DNA of 64,000 bases from Gammaproteobacteria bacterium (GCA_017577615.1 PKRE01000006.1:1-64000), one strand, 5' to 3'. Numbered from the stretch's first letter, positions 17,074 through 26,271 are shown. The notes: generated by a model not told the origin, from the letters alone. Translations and numbers: made by a program.

Positions 17074-17829
17074 TCACTTCACGTCTTTCCAATACTCCTT
17101 CTTGAGCGCGTACGCGAGCACAAAGAACACCAGCAGGAACCCAAGCACGTAGAAGCCCAGTTTACGCCGCTGCAACTGCATCGGTTCCGCAATGTAGTCG
17201 AGGAAGTTCACCGTGTCGCGTACGAACTGGTCGAACTCCTCGGGCGACAACAACCCTGGCTGCGCCAACTCGAAGCCTTTGAACTTCTTGTGCACCGCAT
17301 CGCGCGCCGGGTCGCTTTCGCCGTCGTAGACGGCTGCCTGATAGCCCTGCAGCTCCCACAGCACGTGCGGCATGGAGGTTCCCGGCAGCACGAGATTGTT
17401 GACACCCGTCGGCCGTTTCGGATCGAGGTAGAACGATTTCAGGAACGTATAAATGTAATCGGTCCCGCGCGCCCTGGCGATCAACGACAGATCGGGCGGC
17501 GTCGTGCCGAACCACCTCGCGGCAGCCTCCTGCGGCAACGCCACCTCCATGGTGTCGTGAATGCTGGTGCCCGTAAACAGCAGGTTCTCGATGACCTGCG
17601 ATTCCGTGAGTCCCAGATCTGCGGCGAGGCGGCTGTAGCGCACATACTTCGCCGAATGGCATCCAAGACAATAGTTCACGAAATTGCGGGCACCGCGCTG
17701 TAAGGACGCCGTGTTCGCAACGTCGTTATTAGCTGGCTGCAGCAGCCCCGCCCCCGGCGAAGCTGCCAAGCTCACGCCGACCCATGACATGCCCACTACG
17801 AGCGCGAGCGCGATGTTCTTAATGCGCAT
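17074..17829 (-). CDS. petC: Ubiquinol-cytochrome c reductase, cytochrome c1 subunit
   Basis: Heme c subunit of the bc1 complex that passes electrons from the Rieske protein to soluble cytochrome c. A signal peptide (about 1-23) precedes the heme-binding CLGCH (C54, C57, H58). The axial Met is in PGTSMPHVLWE, and a C-terminal membrane anchor (about 225-245) precedes a basic end. 251 residues. The start overlaps the petB stop by 11 bases. Confidence 0.96.
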   Translation of the reverse strand: MRIKNIALALVVGMSWVGVSLAASPGAGLLQPANNDVANTASLQRGARNFVNYCLGCHSAKYVRYSRLAADLGLTESQVIENLLFTGTSIHDTMEVALPQEAAARWFGTTPPDLSLIARARGTDYIYTFLKSFYLDPKRPTGVNNLVLPGTSMPHVLWELQGYQAAVYDGESDPARDAVHKKFKGFELAQPGLLSPEEFDQFVRDTVNFLDYIAEPMQLQRRKLGFYVLGFLLVFFVLAYALKKEYWKDVK

Positions 17830-19078
17830 GGTAGGTCACCCGCTCAGGCACCGGCTTGGTTGGATCGATCTTGGTATACCAGGGCATGAGAATGAAGAAC
17901 GCAAAGTACACAACAGTAAAGAAGCGAGCCGCATAGGTGTAGGCCGGCGTGACGTGCTGAAGACCCAGATATCCGAGAGCGATGAAGCTCACGGCGAACG
18001 AAAAGAGGAAGGTCTTGTAGATCCAACCGCGATAGCGGATCGACTTGACCTTCGAGCGATCGAGCCAAGGCAGGAACACGAAAGAGATCACTGCCAAAGC
18101 CATGAGCACGACACCGAGGAACTTGTTCGGCACCGCGCGCAGAATCGCGTAGAACGGCGTGAAGTACCACACCGGTGCAATGTTCTCCGGCGTCTGCAGC
18201 GGGTTGGCCGGCTGGAAGTTCGCGTGCTCGAGGAAATAGCCGCCCATCTCGGGCGCGAAGAAGACCACGCCCGCGAAGAACATGAGGAACACTGTGATGC
18301 CCACCAGGTCCTTCACTGTGTAGTAAGGATGGAATGGTATGCCGTCGACCGGATGACCGTCCGGGCCTTTGAGCTGCTTGATCTCGACGCCATCGGGATT
18401 GTTCGAGCCCACCTCGTGCAGCGCGAGGATATGCACGACCACGAGGAAGATGAGCGCGAGCGGCAGTGCGATGACGTGCAGCGCGAAGAAACGATTCAGG
18501 GTGATATCGGAGATGTAGTAGTCGCCGCGAATCCACTCCACCAGGGATTCGCCGATCCCCGGGATCACACCGAACAACGACACAATCACCTGTGCGCCCC
18601 AGTAGGACATGTTGCCCCACGGCAGCAGGTAGCCGAAGAACGCCTCGGCCATCAGGCACAGATAAATCAGCATGCCCAGGATCCACACCAGCTCGCGCGG
18701 ATTCTTGTACGAGCCGTACATGAGCCCCCGGAACATGTGCAGATAGACGACCACGAAGAATGCCGACGCCCCGGTCGAGTGCATGTAGCGGATGAGCCAT
18801 CCCCACTCGACATCGCGCATGATGTACTCGACGGAGGCGAATGCATCCTCGGCCGAGGGCTTGTAGTTCATCGTGAGGAAGATGCCCGTGACGATCTGAA
18901 TCACGAGCACGAGCAGCGCGAGCGAGCCGAAGTAGTACCAGAAGTTGAAATTCTTCGGCGCGTAGTACTCGGTAACGTGCTGCTTCAGAAAGCGCGAATA
19001 ACCCAGCCGCTGATCGCACCACTCGGCAATGGCCGCCAGGCGGCCGCGGCGAGCTGGAGCCTGCATCGTAGCGCTCAT
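17819..19078 (-). CDS. petB: Ubiquinol-cytochrome c reductase, cytochrome b subunit
   Basis: Eight-helix membrane core of the bc1 complex that carries hemes bL and bH and the two quinone sites. The 419-residue sequence has the heme-ligand His pairs (RYMHSTGASAFF with VYLHMFRG, and FFALHVIALP with VHILALHEVG), the Qo signature PPVW-like variant IAPVWYFTPFYAILRA, and the GYLLPWGNMSYWGAQV segment. It is full length, bacterial type, not split as in b6/IV. Its ATG overlaps the petA stop by one base (TAATG), which suggests coupled translation. Confidence 0.97.
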   Translation of the reverse strand: MSATMQAPARRGRLAAIAEWCDQRLGYSRFLKQHVTEYYAPKNFNFWYYFGSLALLVLVIQIVTGIFLTMNYKPSAEDAFASVEYIMRDVEWGWLIRYMHSTGASAFFVVVYLHMFRGLMYGSYKNPRELVWILGMLIYLCLMAEAFFGYLLPWGNMSYWGAQVIVSLFGVIPGIGESLVEWIRGDYYISDITLNRFFALHVIALPLALIFLVVVHILALHEVGSNNPDGVEIKQLKGPDGHPVDGIPFHPYYTVKDLVGITVFLMFFAGVVFFAPEMGGYFLEHANFQPANPLQTPENIAPVWYFTPFYAILRAVPNKFLGVVLMALAVISFVFLPWLDRSKVKSIRYRGWIYKTFLFSFAVSFIALGYLGLQHVTPAYTYAARFFTVVYFAFFILMPWYTKIDPTKPVPERVTYHAH

Positions 19079-19683
19079 TATGCAACCTCCGCGTCGACGC
19101 CGATCTGAATCACGCTTTCGTTGAGGAAGCGGTACGGCGGAATACGAAGATTCGTGGGAGCCGGCACGTCCTTGAACACGCGACCGGCCATATCAAATCG
19201 CGAGCCGTGGCACGGGCAGTAGAATCCGCCTGGCCAATCGGCGCCGAGCTCGGCGTCCTGCGGCTGGAAGCGGTCAATCGGCGCGCAGCCCAGGTGCGTG
19301 CATACTCCGACCAGCACGAGAAACTCCGGACGCAACGCACGGATCTCGTTCTTCGCATACTCGGGCTGCTCGGACTCCTCTGAGTTCGGGTCACGCAGCT
19401 GCGCGATGACCTTCGGGTCCGAGAGCGTCGCGATCATCTCGGGTGTCCGCCGGACGATGAAGATTGCCTGCCCACGCCAATTCACCTTCAGTACGCCGCC
19501 CGGCTCGAGCTTGCTGACGTCTTGCTCGACGGGTGCACCGAGCGCTTGGGCTCGAGCGCTCGGCTTCCAAGAAGCCAAGAAGGGCACTGCTGTCGCAGCC
19601 AACCCGGCGACTCCCGTGACTGTGGTGGCGACCAACAAGAAGTGCCGTCGCCCCCCATCGATTCGTTCTGCTTCTGCGCTCAT
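19078..19683 (-). CDS. petA: Ubiquinol-cytochrome c reductase, Rieske iron-sulfur subunit
   Basis: Accepts the first electron from ubiquinol in the bc1 complex. Rieske ligands are intact: CTHLGC (C128, H130) and CPCHGS (C156, H159), with C133 and C158 as the disulfide pair. The N-terminus contains GGRRHFLL followed by a hydrophobic stretch, a twin-arginine-type signal anchor. I start at ATG 19683 (MSAEAERIDGG), giving 201 residues; the frame extends eight codons further. First gene of petABC-sspAB. Confidence 0.96.
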   Translation of the reverse strand: MSAEAERIDGGRRHFLLVATTVTGVAGLAATAVPFLASWKPSARAQALGAPVEQDVSKLEPGGVLKVNWRGQAIFIVRRTPEMIATLSDPKVIAQLRDPNSEESEQPEYAKNEIRALRPEFLVLVGVCTHLGCAPIDRFQPQDAELGADWPGGFYCPCHGSRFDMAGRVFKDVPAPTNLRIPPYRFLNESVIQIGVDAEVA

Positions 19684-19823
19684 CCACAATCTCCGCGAGG
19701 GGCCCAACGCCCACTCGACCCGTGTTTAAAGTCCCCGCACGCCGGCACACGGGCACACGTCGCAATGTAAGCTGTATCGCGATGGATGCCAGTGCATGGT
19801 TTCAATCGTTCGAGGAATTACGC

Positions 19824-19854
19824 ATTATACACACATCGCTCAGCGCGCTTTGAA
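19824..19854 (-). promoter_or_regulatory. Candidate promoter of petABC-sspAB
   Basis: On the minus strand a perfect TATAAT lies at 19824-19829, with a weaker TTCAAA (19849-19854) at a 19-base spacing. It is about 140 bases before the petA start, in the space shared with the divergent protease gene. The -10 is convincing, the -35 is not. Confidence 0.4.
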
Positions 19855-19905
19855 GCGCAACCGGCGCCGCAAGGAGGCACCCTGCTCATCTGACTGAAGC
19901 GCACC

Positions 19906-21039
19906 GTGCCGACCCTACGAGAATCTCTGAAGTTTCTCCTGAGATGGACGCTCGTCGGCCTGGGCGCCGCCACCGTGTTGCTGCTTGCACGTTTCGGGAT
20001 CGCGCAAGGTCCGTTTCCGCTCCAAGGTGAGCGCCGCACCAGCGCACCAGTGGCACAGGTCGTGCACGTGCAGCGATCATTCGCTGATGCCGTCAGCCGC
20101 GCGGGCCCTGCCGTCGTCAACATTTATACGGCTCGCATTGTCGAAAGCCCGGCGCAGTCCCTGCATCCGAACCTACCCAATGTGAGACGACGCGTGGGCA
20201 GCCTGGGATCCGGCGTGATCGTCGACCGTGAGGGTCACTTGATCACCAACCATCACGTCATCCAAGGTGCCGACGAGATCCGCGTGCAGCTGGCGGATGG
20301 GCGCATCGCCACACCATCGATCGTCGGGACGGATCCGGATACCGACCTGGCCGTTCTCAAGATCGATGTGGACGATCCGCCCTTCATGACGATGGGACGC
20401 TCAAACGAATTGCGCGTCGGTGATGTGGTGCTCGCCATCGGTAATCCATTCGGTCTCAGCCAGACCGTCACACAGGGGATCGTGAGCGCGACCGGACGTG
20501 GGCGTCTCGGTGTCGCCGACTTCGAAGACTTCATTCAGACCGATGCGGCCATCAACTTCGGCAACTCCGGGGGCGCGCTCATCAACACCGATGGCGAGCT
20601 CATCGGTATCAACACGGCTGTTCTTTCACAAGCGCTCGGCACCGACGGAATCAGCTTTGCGATTCCCGTGAACATGGTCCGCGGAGTGATGAGCCAAATC
20701 CTCGAGCACGGGCGCGTGCGCCGCGGATGGCTGGGCATCACTTCGGAAGACGTGCCGCGCGAGATGGCCGCCGCGCTCGGGCTCGATCCACCGGCAGCGA
20801 TCCGCATTGCCGCAGTGGATCCAAACGGCCCAGCTGCGATCGCCGGGCTGCGCGCGCACGACCTCGTCACGCATCTGAATGGGCAAGCGATCCTCAATGC
20901 AGAAGACGCATTGAATCGCGTGGCAGCGATGCAGCCTGGCTCGACCATCACCATCTCGGCTCTGCGTGGCCGGGAACGGTTGCACGTATCTGCAGTACTG
21001 GACGAGCGCCCACCACGCAACGCGCGACGAGGCGGCTGA
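19906..21039 (+). CDS. DegS/AlgW-type serine protease with one PDZ domain
   Basis: Inner-membrane-anchored periplasmic HtrA protease, probably the site-1 protease that senses misfolded porins and cuts the anti-sigma factor of the envelope stress sigma factor. One membrane helix (about 10-30), a trypsin-like domain with catalytic H117 (TNHHV), D147 (TDLAVLK) and S221 (GNSGGAL), and a single C-terminal PDZ domain (about 265-360). One PDZ and an anchor fit DegS/AlgW rather than DegP. Starts with GTG. 377 residues. It diverges from petA and converges with murA; algW lies in the same general neighbourhood in Pseudomonas from memory. Confidence 0.9.
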   Translation: MPTLRESLKFLLRWTLVGLGAATVLLLARFGIAQGPFPLQGERRTSAPVAQVVHVQRSFADAVSRAGPAVVNIYTARIVESPAQSLHPNLPNVRRRVGSLGSGVIVDREGHLITNHHVIQGADEIRVQLADGRIATPSIVGTDPDTDLAVLKIDVDDPPFMTMGRSNELRVGDVVLAIGNPFGLSQTVTQGIVSATGRGRLGVADFEDFIQTDAAINFGNSGGALINTDGELIGINTAVLSQALGTDGISFAIPVNMVRGVMSQILEHGRVRRGWLGITSEDVPREMAAALGLDPPAAIRIAAVDPNGPAAIAGLRAHDLVTHLNGQAILNAEDALNRVAAMQPGSTITISALRGRERLHVSAVLDERPPRNARRGG

Positions 21040-21088
21040 CTTGTGCTGCTGTCGGGACATGATCCCTCCCTGCCCTCCCCCGCTTTGT

Positions 21089-21113
21089 GGGTTAGGGAGC
21101 AAGGACCTAACCC
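21089..21113. terminator. Hairpin between convergent DegS-type gene and murA
   Basis: GGGTTAGG (21089-21096) and CCTAACCC (21106-21113) form an 8-bp perfect stem with a 9-base loop that straddles the murA stop codon. It sits 50 bases after the protease stop and could end transcription in both directions, though no long U-run follows. Confidence 0.4.
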
Positions 21114-22366
21114 GGTATTCGCTTGATGTGTGCGCCCAGCTGCGCGAGCTTCTCCTCAATGCACTCGTAACCGCGATCGATGTGATAGATGCGCAGCACC
21201 TCAGTGGTTCCCTCCGCTACCAGCCCTGCAAGCACCAGACTTGCTGACGCTCGCAGGTCCGTCGCCATCACGGGTGCCGCAGTCAGCTTCTCGACACCGT
21301 GGATGATCGCGGTATTGCCCTCGATGCGGATATCGGCGCCGAGTCGTCGCATCTCCAGCATGTGCATGAAGCGGTTCTCGAAAACCGTTTCTGTGACGGC
21401 CGCTGTGCCCTCGGCAATCGTGTTCAGCGCTGCGAATTGCGCCTGCATGTCGGTGGGGAAGCCGGGATAGGGAGCCGTGCGGATGTCGACCGCGCGCGGA
21501 CGACGATTGCGCATGTCGAGCTCAATCCAGTTCGGCCCTATACCCAACGTTGCGCCGGCATCCCGCAGCTTGACCAGCACTGCATCCAAGTGGTCCGGCC
21601 GCGTGCCTTTGATGCGCACGTGACCGCTCGTGATCGCGCCCGCCACGAGATACGTGCCGCTCTCGATGCGATCGGGCAAGACGTCGTAGCTCGTGCCGTG
21701 CAACTTCTTTACACCCTCGACCACGATGCGGTCCGTCCCCGCGCCGTGAATCTTCGCGCCCATGGATATGAGGAAGTTCGCCAGATCGACAACTTCTGGC
21801 TCGCGGGCGGCGTTCTCGATAACCGTCTCACCCTCGGCGAGCGTAGCTGCCATCATGAGATTTTCCGTGCCCGTGACCGTCACCGTATCGAGCACGAGCC
21901 GAGTGCCGACTAATCGATCGGCGCGTGCGCGGATATAGCCGTTTTCGATGTGGATATCGGCACCAAGCGCACGCAAGCCGTCGACGTGAAGATTGACTGG
22001 CCGCGCGCCAATGGCGCACCCGCCTGGCAACGACACGTCTGCCTTGCCGAACCGCGCGAGCAACGGCCCTAGCACGACGATCGAGGCTCGCATGGTGCGC
22101 ACGAGCTCATAAGGCGCGATGCACTCCCGGATGGTGGACGCATCCACCTCGATACGCATCTTGTCGGTCACGGTCACACTCACGCCCATCCGTCCGAGCA
22201 GCTCGATCATGGTCGTGACGTCGCGCAGATGCGGCACGTTACCGACCGAGGCCGGACTGTCGGCGAGGAGCGTAGCAGCCAGGATTGGCAGAGCGGCATT
22301 CTTGGCGCCCGATATGCGCACCTCTCCCTCGAGAGGCGTGCCGCCGCGGATGTGGAGCTTATCCAT
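21107..22366 (-). CDS. murA: UDP-N-acetylglucosamine 1-carboxyvinyltransferase
   Basis: First committed step of peptidoglycan synthesis: transfers enolpyruvate from PEP to UDP-GlcNAc. The 419-residue protein starts MDKLHIRGGTPLEGEVRISGAKNA-like (family N-terminus) and carries the catalytic Cys (C117 in GGCAIGARPVNLH), so it should be fosfomycin-sensitive in principle. The fold is the usual pair of inside-out barrels. It follows ibaG on the same strand (88 bases), the standard gammaproteobacterial order. Confidence 0.97.
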   Translation of the reverse strand: MDKLHIRGGTPLEGEVRISGAKNAALPILAATLLADSPASVGNVPHLRDVTTMIELLGRMGVSVTVTDKMRIEVDASTIRECIAPYELVRTMRASIVVLGPLLARFGKADVSLPGGCAIGARPVNLHVDGLRALGADIHIENGYIRARADRLVGTRLVLDTVTVTGTENLMMAATLAEGETVIENAAREPEVVDLANFLISMGAKIHGAGTDRIVVEGVKKLHGTSYDVLPDRIESGTYLVAGAITSGHVRIKGTRPDHLDAVLVKLRDAGATLGIGPNWIELDMRNRRPRAVDIRTAPYPGFPTDMQAQFAALNTIAEGTAAVTETVFENRFMHMLEMRRLGADIRIEGNTAIIHGVEKLTAAPVMATDLRASASLVLAGLVAEGTTEVLRIYHIDRGYECIEEKLAQLGAHIKRIPG

Positions 22367-22454
22367 AGACTGTAGGCTCAGGTCATGTTCATCGCGGTGG
22401 TGAGCTGTAGGCCAGCGGTTGCGGGCCGACTCCCGGAGCCTACAGCGTAAGCCG

Positions 22455-22694
22455 CTACAGCCGAGAGTCCGCCTCCTCAGGCGTGAGCGCCTGGATGCTC
22501 AAGGCGTGGATCTCGCGTCCCATACGGTCACCGAGCGTTGCGTACACCAGCTGGTGTCGTTGAATCATGCGTTTGCCGACGAACTGCTCGGCCACGACCA
22601 CCGCCTCGAAGTGTGTGTCATCGTCTGATGTCACGCGCACGCGTGCGCCGGGCAATCCTGTTTCGATCAGTGCTTGGACTTCTGCGGCTTTCAT
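22455..22694 (-). CDS. ibaG: BolA-family protein IbaG
   Basis: Small (79 residues) BolA/IbaG protein that partners monothiol glutaredoxins in Fe-S and acid-stress physiology. The conserved helix-turn VVAEQFVGKRMIQRHQLVYATLGDRM, with the His that can ligate a shared cluster, and HALSIQALTPEE near the end match IbaG rather than BolA. It lies directly before murA. In many relatives mla genes for phospholipid transport lie upstream of it; here kdsD is divergent instead. Confidence 0.92.
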   Translation of the reverse strand: MKAAEVQALIETGLPGARVRVTSDDDTHFEAVVVAEQFVGKRMIQRHQLVYATLGDRMGREIHALSIQALTPEEADSRL

Positions 22695-22790
22695 TTGGCT
22701 AGGGAGGAAAGTAAGGAAGTTACAAGCGATATTAGCCGATCTGAGGCACGGTCATCGCGGTACCACGGGTGGGCGCGTTATCATGCCGGC

Positions 22791-23774
22791 ATGAAACGAG
22801 TGCTCGATGCCGAACAACTCCTTGCACGCGGCCGGCGCGTGCTCGAAACCGAGATCGTCGCACTGACGGCCGTCCAGCAACGACTTCAAGACTCGTTCGT
22901 GAAGGCCTGTCAGATCCTACACGCCTGCAAGGGGCGCGTCGTCGTCTCCGGCATGGGCAAGTCAGGACACATCGGCAACAAGATCGCCGCCACATTGGCG
23001 AGCACCGGCACGCCTGCTTTTTTTCTCCACCCCGCCGAAGCGGGTCACGGCGACATCGGGATGATCACCGCCGACGACGTGTTGCTCGCCCTATCGAACT
23101 CGGGCGAGACACCCGAGCTGCTGACGATCCTACCGGCTGTCAAACGATTGGGCATCCCGATCGTCGTCATGACCGGCGCCCCAGCCTCCACGCTCGCCAA
23201 GGCAGCCACGGTGGTGCTCGACGTCAGCGTCCCAGAGGAAGCTTGCCCCCACAACCTGGCGCCGACTGCCAGCACGACCGCTGCCCTTGCCATGGGTGAC
23301 GCGCTGGCGGTGGCCATTCTCGAGGCTCGCGGTTTCACCCCGGAAGATTTCGCGCGTTCGCATCCTGGGGGCACACTCGGCCGAAAACTGCTGTTGCGCA
23401 TTGAGGACGTGATGCGCACGGGCGAGCAGATACCGATGGTCGGACCAGACTCATCTTTGCGCGACGGGCTGATCGAGATGAGCCGCAAGGGACTCGGCAT
23501 GACCGCAATCGTCGATGGGGAGGGAAAGGTTCTGGGAATCTTCACCGACGGAGATTTGCGCCGTACCCTCGATCGCGATCCGGATCTACGCGGCAAGAAG
23601 ATGGCCGATGTGATGAGCCGCAACCCCAAGACAGTAACTGCAGACATGCTGGCTGCAGAAGCAGTGCGCCTCCTTGAAGCATCCCGCATCACACAGTTGC
23701 TCGTCGTCGATGAGCGAGACGTCTTGATCGGCGCGCTCAACATCCACGACCTGTTCCGCGCGGGGGTAATGTGA
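22791..23774 (+). CDS. kdsD: Arabinose-5-phosphate isomerase (KpsF/KdsD)
   Basis: Converts ribulose-5-phosphate to arabinose-5-phosphate, the precursor of KDO. An N-terminal SIS domain (about 40-175; VVVSGMGKSGHIGNKIAATLASTGTP split motif, HPAEAGHGD, SNSGET) is followed by two CBS domains (about 205-325). Catalytic His and Lys residues of the family are present. I start at ATG 22791 (MKRVLDAEQLL), giving 327 residues; about 39 codons upstream are open but unlike the family. Its TGA overlaps the kdsC ATG by one base. Confidence 0.95.
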   Translation: MKRVLDAEQLLARGRRVLETEIVALTAVQQRLQDSFVKACQILHACKGRVVVSGMGKSGHIGNKIAATLASTGTPAFFLHPAEAGHGDIGMITADDVLLALSNSGETPELLTILPAVKRLGIPIVVMTGAPASTLAKAATVVLDVSVPEEACPHNLAPTASTTAALAMGDALAVAILEARGFTPEDFARSHPGGTLGRKLLLRIEDVMRTGEQIPMVGPDSSLRDGLIEMSRKGLGMTAIVDGEGKVLGIFTDGDLRRTLDRDPDLRGKKMADVMSRNPKTVTADMLAAEAVRLLEASRITQLLVVDERDVLIGALNIHDLFRAGVM

Positions 23775-24274
23775 TGGAAACGCCCCTCGAGCGCGCCAAT
23801 GACGTCCGACTGCTCGTCCTGGATGTCGACGGCGTGCTCACTGACGGAAAGCTGTACTTCACTGCGCGCGGAGAAGAGATGAAGTGCTTTCACGTCCGCG
23901 ACGGCGCCGGGATCGTGCAAGTGCTGCGGGCCGGGATACAGGTCGCCGTGATCTCCGGGCGCTCGTCTGAGGCCGTCGAGCGGCGCATGTCCGAGCTCGG
24001 TGTGACATGGGTCCGCCAAGGGACCGACGACAAGCTCGCGGCCCTGCGCGAGCTGCTCGATATTCTCGGGCTGAGTGAGCAGGCCGTCGCCTGCATCGGC
24101 GATGACGTGGCCGATCTGCCGCTCTTGGAGACCGCAAGGCTCGCCGTGGCGGTGGCAGACGCTCATCCGAGTGTCAGGTCGCGCGCACACCTCATCACGC
24201 AGGCCTGTGGTGGTCAGGGAGCCGTGCGTGAGGTCTGCGACCTCATTCTGGAAAGCCAGCGACGCGCATCGTAG
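23774..24274 (+). CDS. kdsC: KDO-8-phosphate phosphatase
   Basis: HAD-family C0 phosphatase that hydrolyses KDO 8-phosphate to free KDO. The catalytic loop DVDGVLTDGKLYF with both Asp residues, the Ser/Thr-type loop ISGRSSEAVERR, Lys in DDKLAALRELL and the acidic motif CIGDDVADLPLL are intact. 166 residues with no cap domain, as in tetrameric KdsC. The ATG at 23774 overlaps the kdsD stop; a GTG one codon earlier is also possible. Confidence 0.95.
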   Translation: METPLERANDVRLLVLDVDGVLTDGKLYFTARGEEMKCFHVRDGAGIVQVLRAGIQVAVISGRSSEAVERRMSELGVTWVRQGTDDKLAALRELLDILGLSEQAVACIGDDVADLPLLETARLAVAVADAHPSVRSRAHLITQACGGQGAVREVCDLILESQRRAS

Positions 24275-24291
24275 GCGCAGACGGTGACAAC

Positions 24292-24843
24292 GTGAACTGG
24301 CGCTGGGTTTCGCTTACGGCATTGCTCGGGGCGCTCGTGATCGGCTACGGCACATTCAAGGAGCGCGAAGCGACCCCACGCCCGAGTGCGTCAGCACCCT
24401 CATTACCCACCTATTACGTGCGCAACGCCATAATCAAGGAAACCGCTGCCGACGGCTCGCTTGCAACGCAGATCGCCGCCGCGCGCATCGAAGTCTCGCC
24501 GGAGACGGACGACCTCACGATGAGCCAAGTCCACGCCACTTATCACCAAGGAGCGGAGCAGAGCTGGCGCCTGACCGCCGACGAAGGTTACAAACCCGGC
24601 ACCTCGCCGGTTCTGCACCTCTATGGCCGTGTCGAGCTCGAGCCCCTGCAGGACGATCTCGATGCGCGGCTGCAGACCGAAGAGCTCGCTGTCGACACCG
24701 AGAAAGAAGAAGCATTCAGCACGCGTTCGCCTGTCGATATCCGTTTCGGACAGCACGCGATGCAGGTGCAGGGCTTTCGCTTCGACATGAACGAACAGAG
24801 ACTTTACCTGCAAGCAGGCGAGGGACGTTATGCGCAGCCGTAG
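24292..24843 (+). CDS. lptC: LPS export ABC transporter periplasmic protein LptC
   Basis: Bitopic inner-membrane protein that receives LPS from LptB2FG and passes it to LptA. One N-terminal membrane helix (about 5-22) is followed by a beta-jellyroll domain. GTG start at 24292 (MNWRWVSLTALLG). The 183-residue sequence is weakly conserved as usual for LptC, but YYVRNAIIKETAADGSLATQIAA and its place between kdsC and lptA make the call safe. Its end overlaps the lptA start by 14 bases. Confidence 0.92.
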   Translation: MNWRWVSLTALLGALVIGYGTFKEREATPRPSASAPSLPTYYVRNAIIKETAADGSLATQIAAARIEVSPETDDLTMSQVHATYHQGAEQSWRLTADEGYKPGTSPVLHLYGRVELEPLQDDLDARLQTEELAVDTEKEEAFSTRSPVDIRFGQHAMQVQGFRFDMNEQRLYLQAGEGRYAQP

Positions 24844-25513
24844 TGCGCTCGTGCTTGCGCTGGTCGGGACATTGGCACTCGGACTTGTGGCGTTCGCGGC
24901 CGAGCGGCCGACGTTGACGACGCAGGATTTCACCTACGACTTCGAACGATCGGAGGTCGACTTCAAGAACGACATCGCGCATTTCTTTGGCCACGTGCGT
25001 GTCACGCAAGGTACCAACTCCATCGAGGCGCAGCAGGCTGTGGCCCGTGCCTTCCGTTCCGAGAACAAGCAATGGGAGTTCCGCGACGCGGTTCTCGTCA
25101 AGACCGCGGAGGCAGAGCTCACGGCGCAGAGCGCAACCGCAGCGTTCGAGAACAATGTGCTGGTGCAAGCACGCGTGGAAGGCTCGCCGGCGCACTTCGA
25201 GCGACGCGCCGACGGTTCCGAGCGCCTTGCGCGCGGTCGCGCACGCTCGATCGAGTACGACGTCGTCCGCGAGGTCGTGACACTCTCCGGTGACGTGTGG
25301 TTCGGCTACGGAAGTGACGAGTTTCGCGGCGACACGGTCGTTTACGACCTGCGCGACGAGCGCGTGCGCGTCGACGCACGCGACACCGGCCGCGTTCGCG
25401 GTGTGATTCGCCCACGCGGCGACGAACAGACCGGCGCGGAACGGCAAGGCACGTCAGCCGAAGGCGACACTGCCGTGCTCACCGACGACGTCGTTTCGGA
25501 AGGCGAGGCATGA
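24830..25513 (+). CDS. lptA: LPS transport periplasmic protein LptA
   Basis: Periplasmic bridge protein that stacks into a filament carrying LPS to LptDE. A signal peptide (about 1-24, ending AFAAERP) precedes an OstA-type beta-jellyroll with repeated strands (FENNVLVQARVEGSPAHFER, ARSIEYDVVREVVTLSGDVWF). 227 residues with a C-terminal acidic, low-complexity tail longer than in E. coli (185). The stop overlaps the lptB start by 4 bases (ATGA). Confidence 0.93.
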   Translation: MRSRSALVLALVGTLALGLVAFAAERPTLTTQDFTYDFERSEVDFKNDIAHFFGHVRVTQGTNSIEAQQAVARAFRSENKQWEFRDAVLVKTAEAELTAQSATAAFENNVLVQARVEGSPAHFERRADGSERLARGRARSIEYDVVREVVTLSGDVWFGYGSDEFRGDTVVYDLRDERVRVDARDTGRVRGVIRPRGDEQTGAERQGTSAEGDTAVLTDDVVSEGEA

Positions 25514-26235
25514 GCAAGCTGCGGGTCGAAGGGCTGGCCAAGCGCTTCCGTTCGCGCCAAGTCGTCAAGGACTTGTCGATCGAGGTCGGCCAAGGGGAGG
25601 TCGTCGGGCTGCTGGGCCCGAATGGGGCCGGCAAGACCACCGCCTTCTACATGATTGTCGGGCTGGTCCCGGCGGACGCCGGGCGCATTCTGCTGGACGA
25701 CAAGGACGTGACCCGGCTGCCGGTCCATAGGCGCGCGCAGCTCGGTCTGGGTTACCTGCCTCAAGAGCCTTCGGTGTTCCGCAAGCTCACCGTGCAAGAC
25801 AACATCCTTGCCATTCTCGAGACGCGCGCTGACCTGAGCCCCCAAGAACGGCAGCGTCGACTCGAGTCACTGCTCGATGAGCTGCACATCGGACACATCC
25901 GCAACAGTCTCGGCCAAAGCCTCTCAGGCGGCGAGCGCCGCCGGGTAGAGATTGCACGTGCGCTCGCTGCCGAGCCGCGGTTCATGCTTCTCGACGAGCC
26001 GTTCGCCGGGGTCGACCCGATCTCGGTCCTCGACATCCAACGCATCATCCGACATCTGACCGAGCGCAACATAGGCGTGCTGATCACCGATCACAACGTG
26101 CGGGAAACTCTGGGGATTTGCGGCCGCGCTTACATCGTCAACGGCGGCGTGGTCATTGCGTCCGGAACTGCGGACGACATCCTTGCCAATAGAGAGGTTC
26201 GTGAGGTGTACTTGGGACAGGACTTCCGCCTTTGA
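25510..26235 (+). CDS. lptB: LPS export ABC transporter ATPase LptB
   Basis: Cytoplasmic ATPase dimer that powers LPS extraction by LptFG. Walker A GPNGAGKTT, Q-loop YLPQEPSVFRKLTVQDN, signature LSGGERRRVEIARAL, Walker B FMLLDEPFAGVDPISV and switch His in ITDHNVRETL are all present, with wording specific to LptB. 241 residues. Overlaps lptA by 4 bases and precedes rpoN by 36 bases. Confidence 0.97.
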   Translation: MSKLRVEGLAKRFRSRQVVKDLSIEVGQGEVVGLLGPNGAGKTTAFYMIVGLVPADAGRILLDDKDVTRLPVHRRAQLGLGYLPQEPSVFRKLTVQDNILAILETRADLSPQERQRRLESLLDELHIGHIRNSLGQSLSGGERRRVEIARALAAEPRFMLLDEPFAGVDPISVLDIQRIIRHLTERNIGVLITDHNVRETLGICGRAYIVNGGVVIASGTADDILANREVREVYLGQDFRL

Positions 26236-26271
26236 ACGTGGATCCCGCTGGCTTCTGGGAACCTTTCTCAG

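Noticed and set aside
17684..19108. Long plus-strand open frame (474 codons) opposite petC and petB
   Set aside because: It is antisense to two unmistakable genes; its His/Glu/Arg-rich composition is the mirror of GC-rich codon usage and fits no family.
23045..24190. Minus-strand open frame (381 codons) opposite kdsD and kdsC
   Set aside because: Antisense to two overlapping genes with intact catalytic motifs; no family match.
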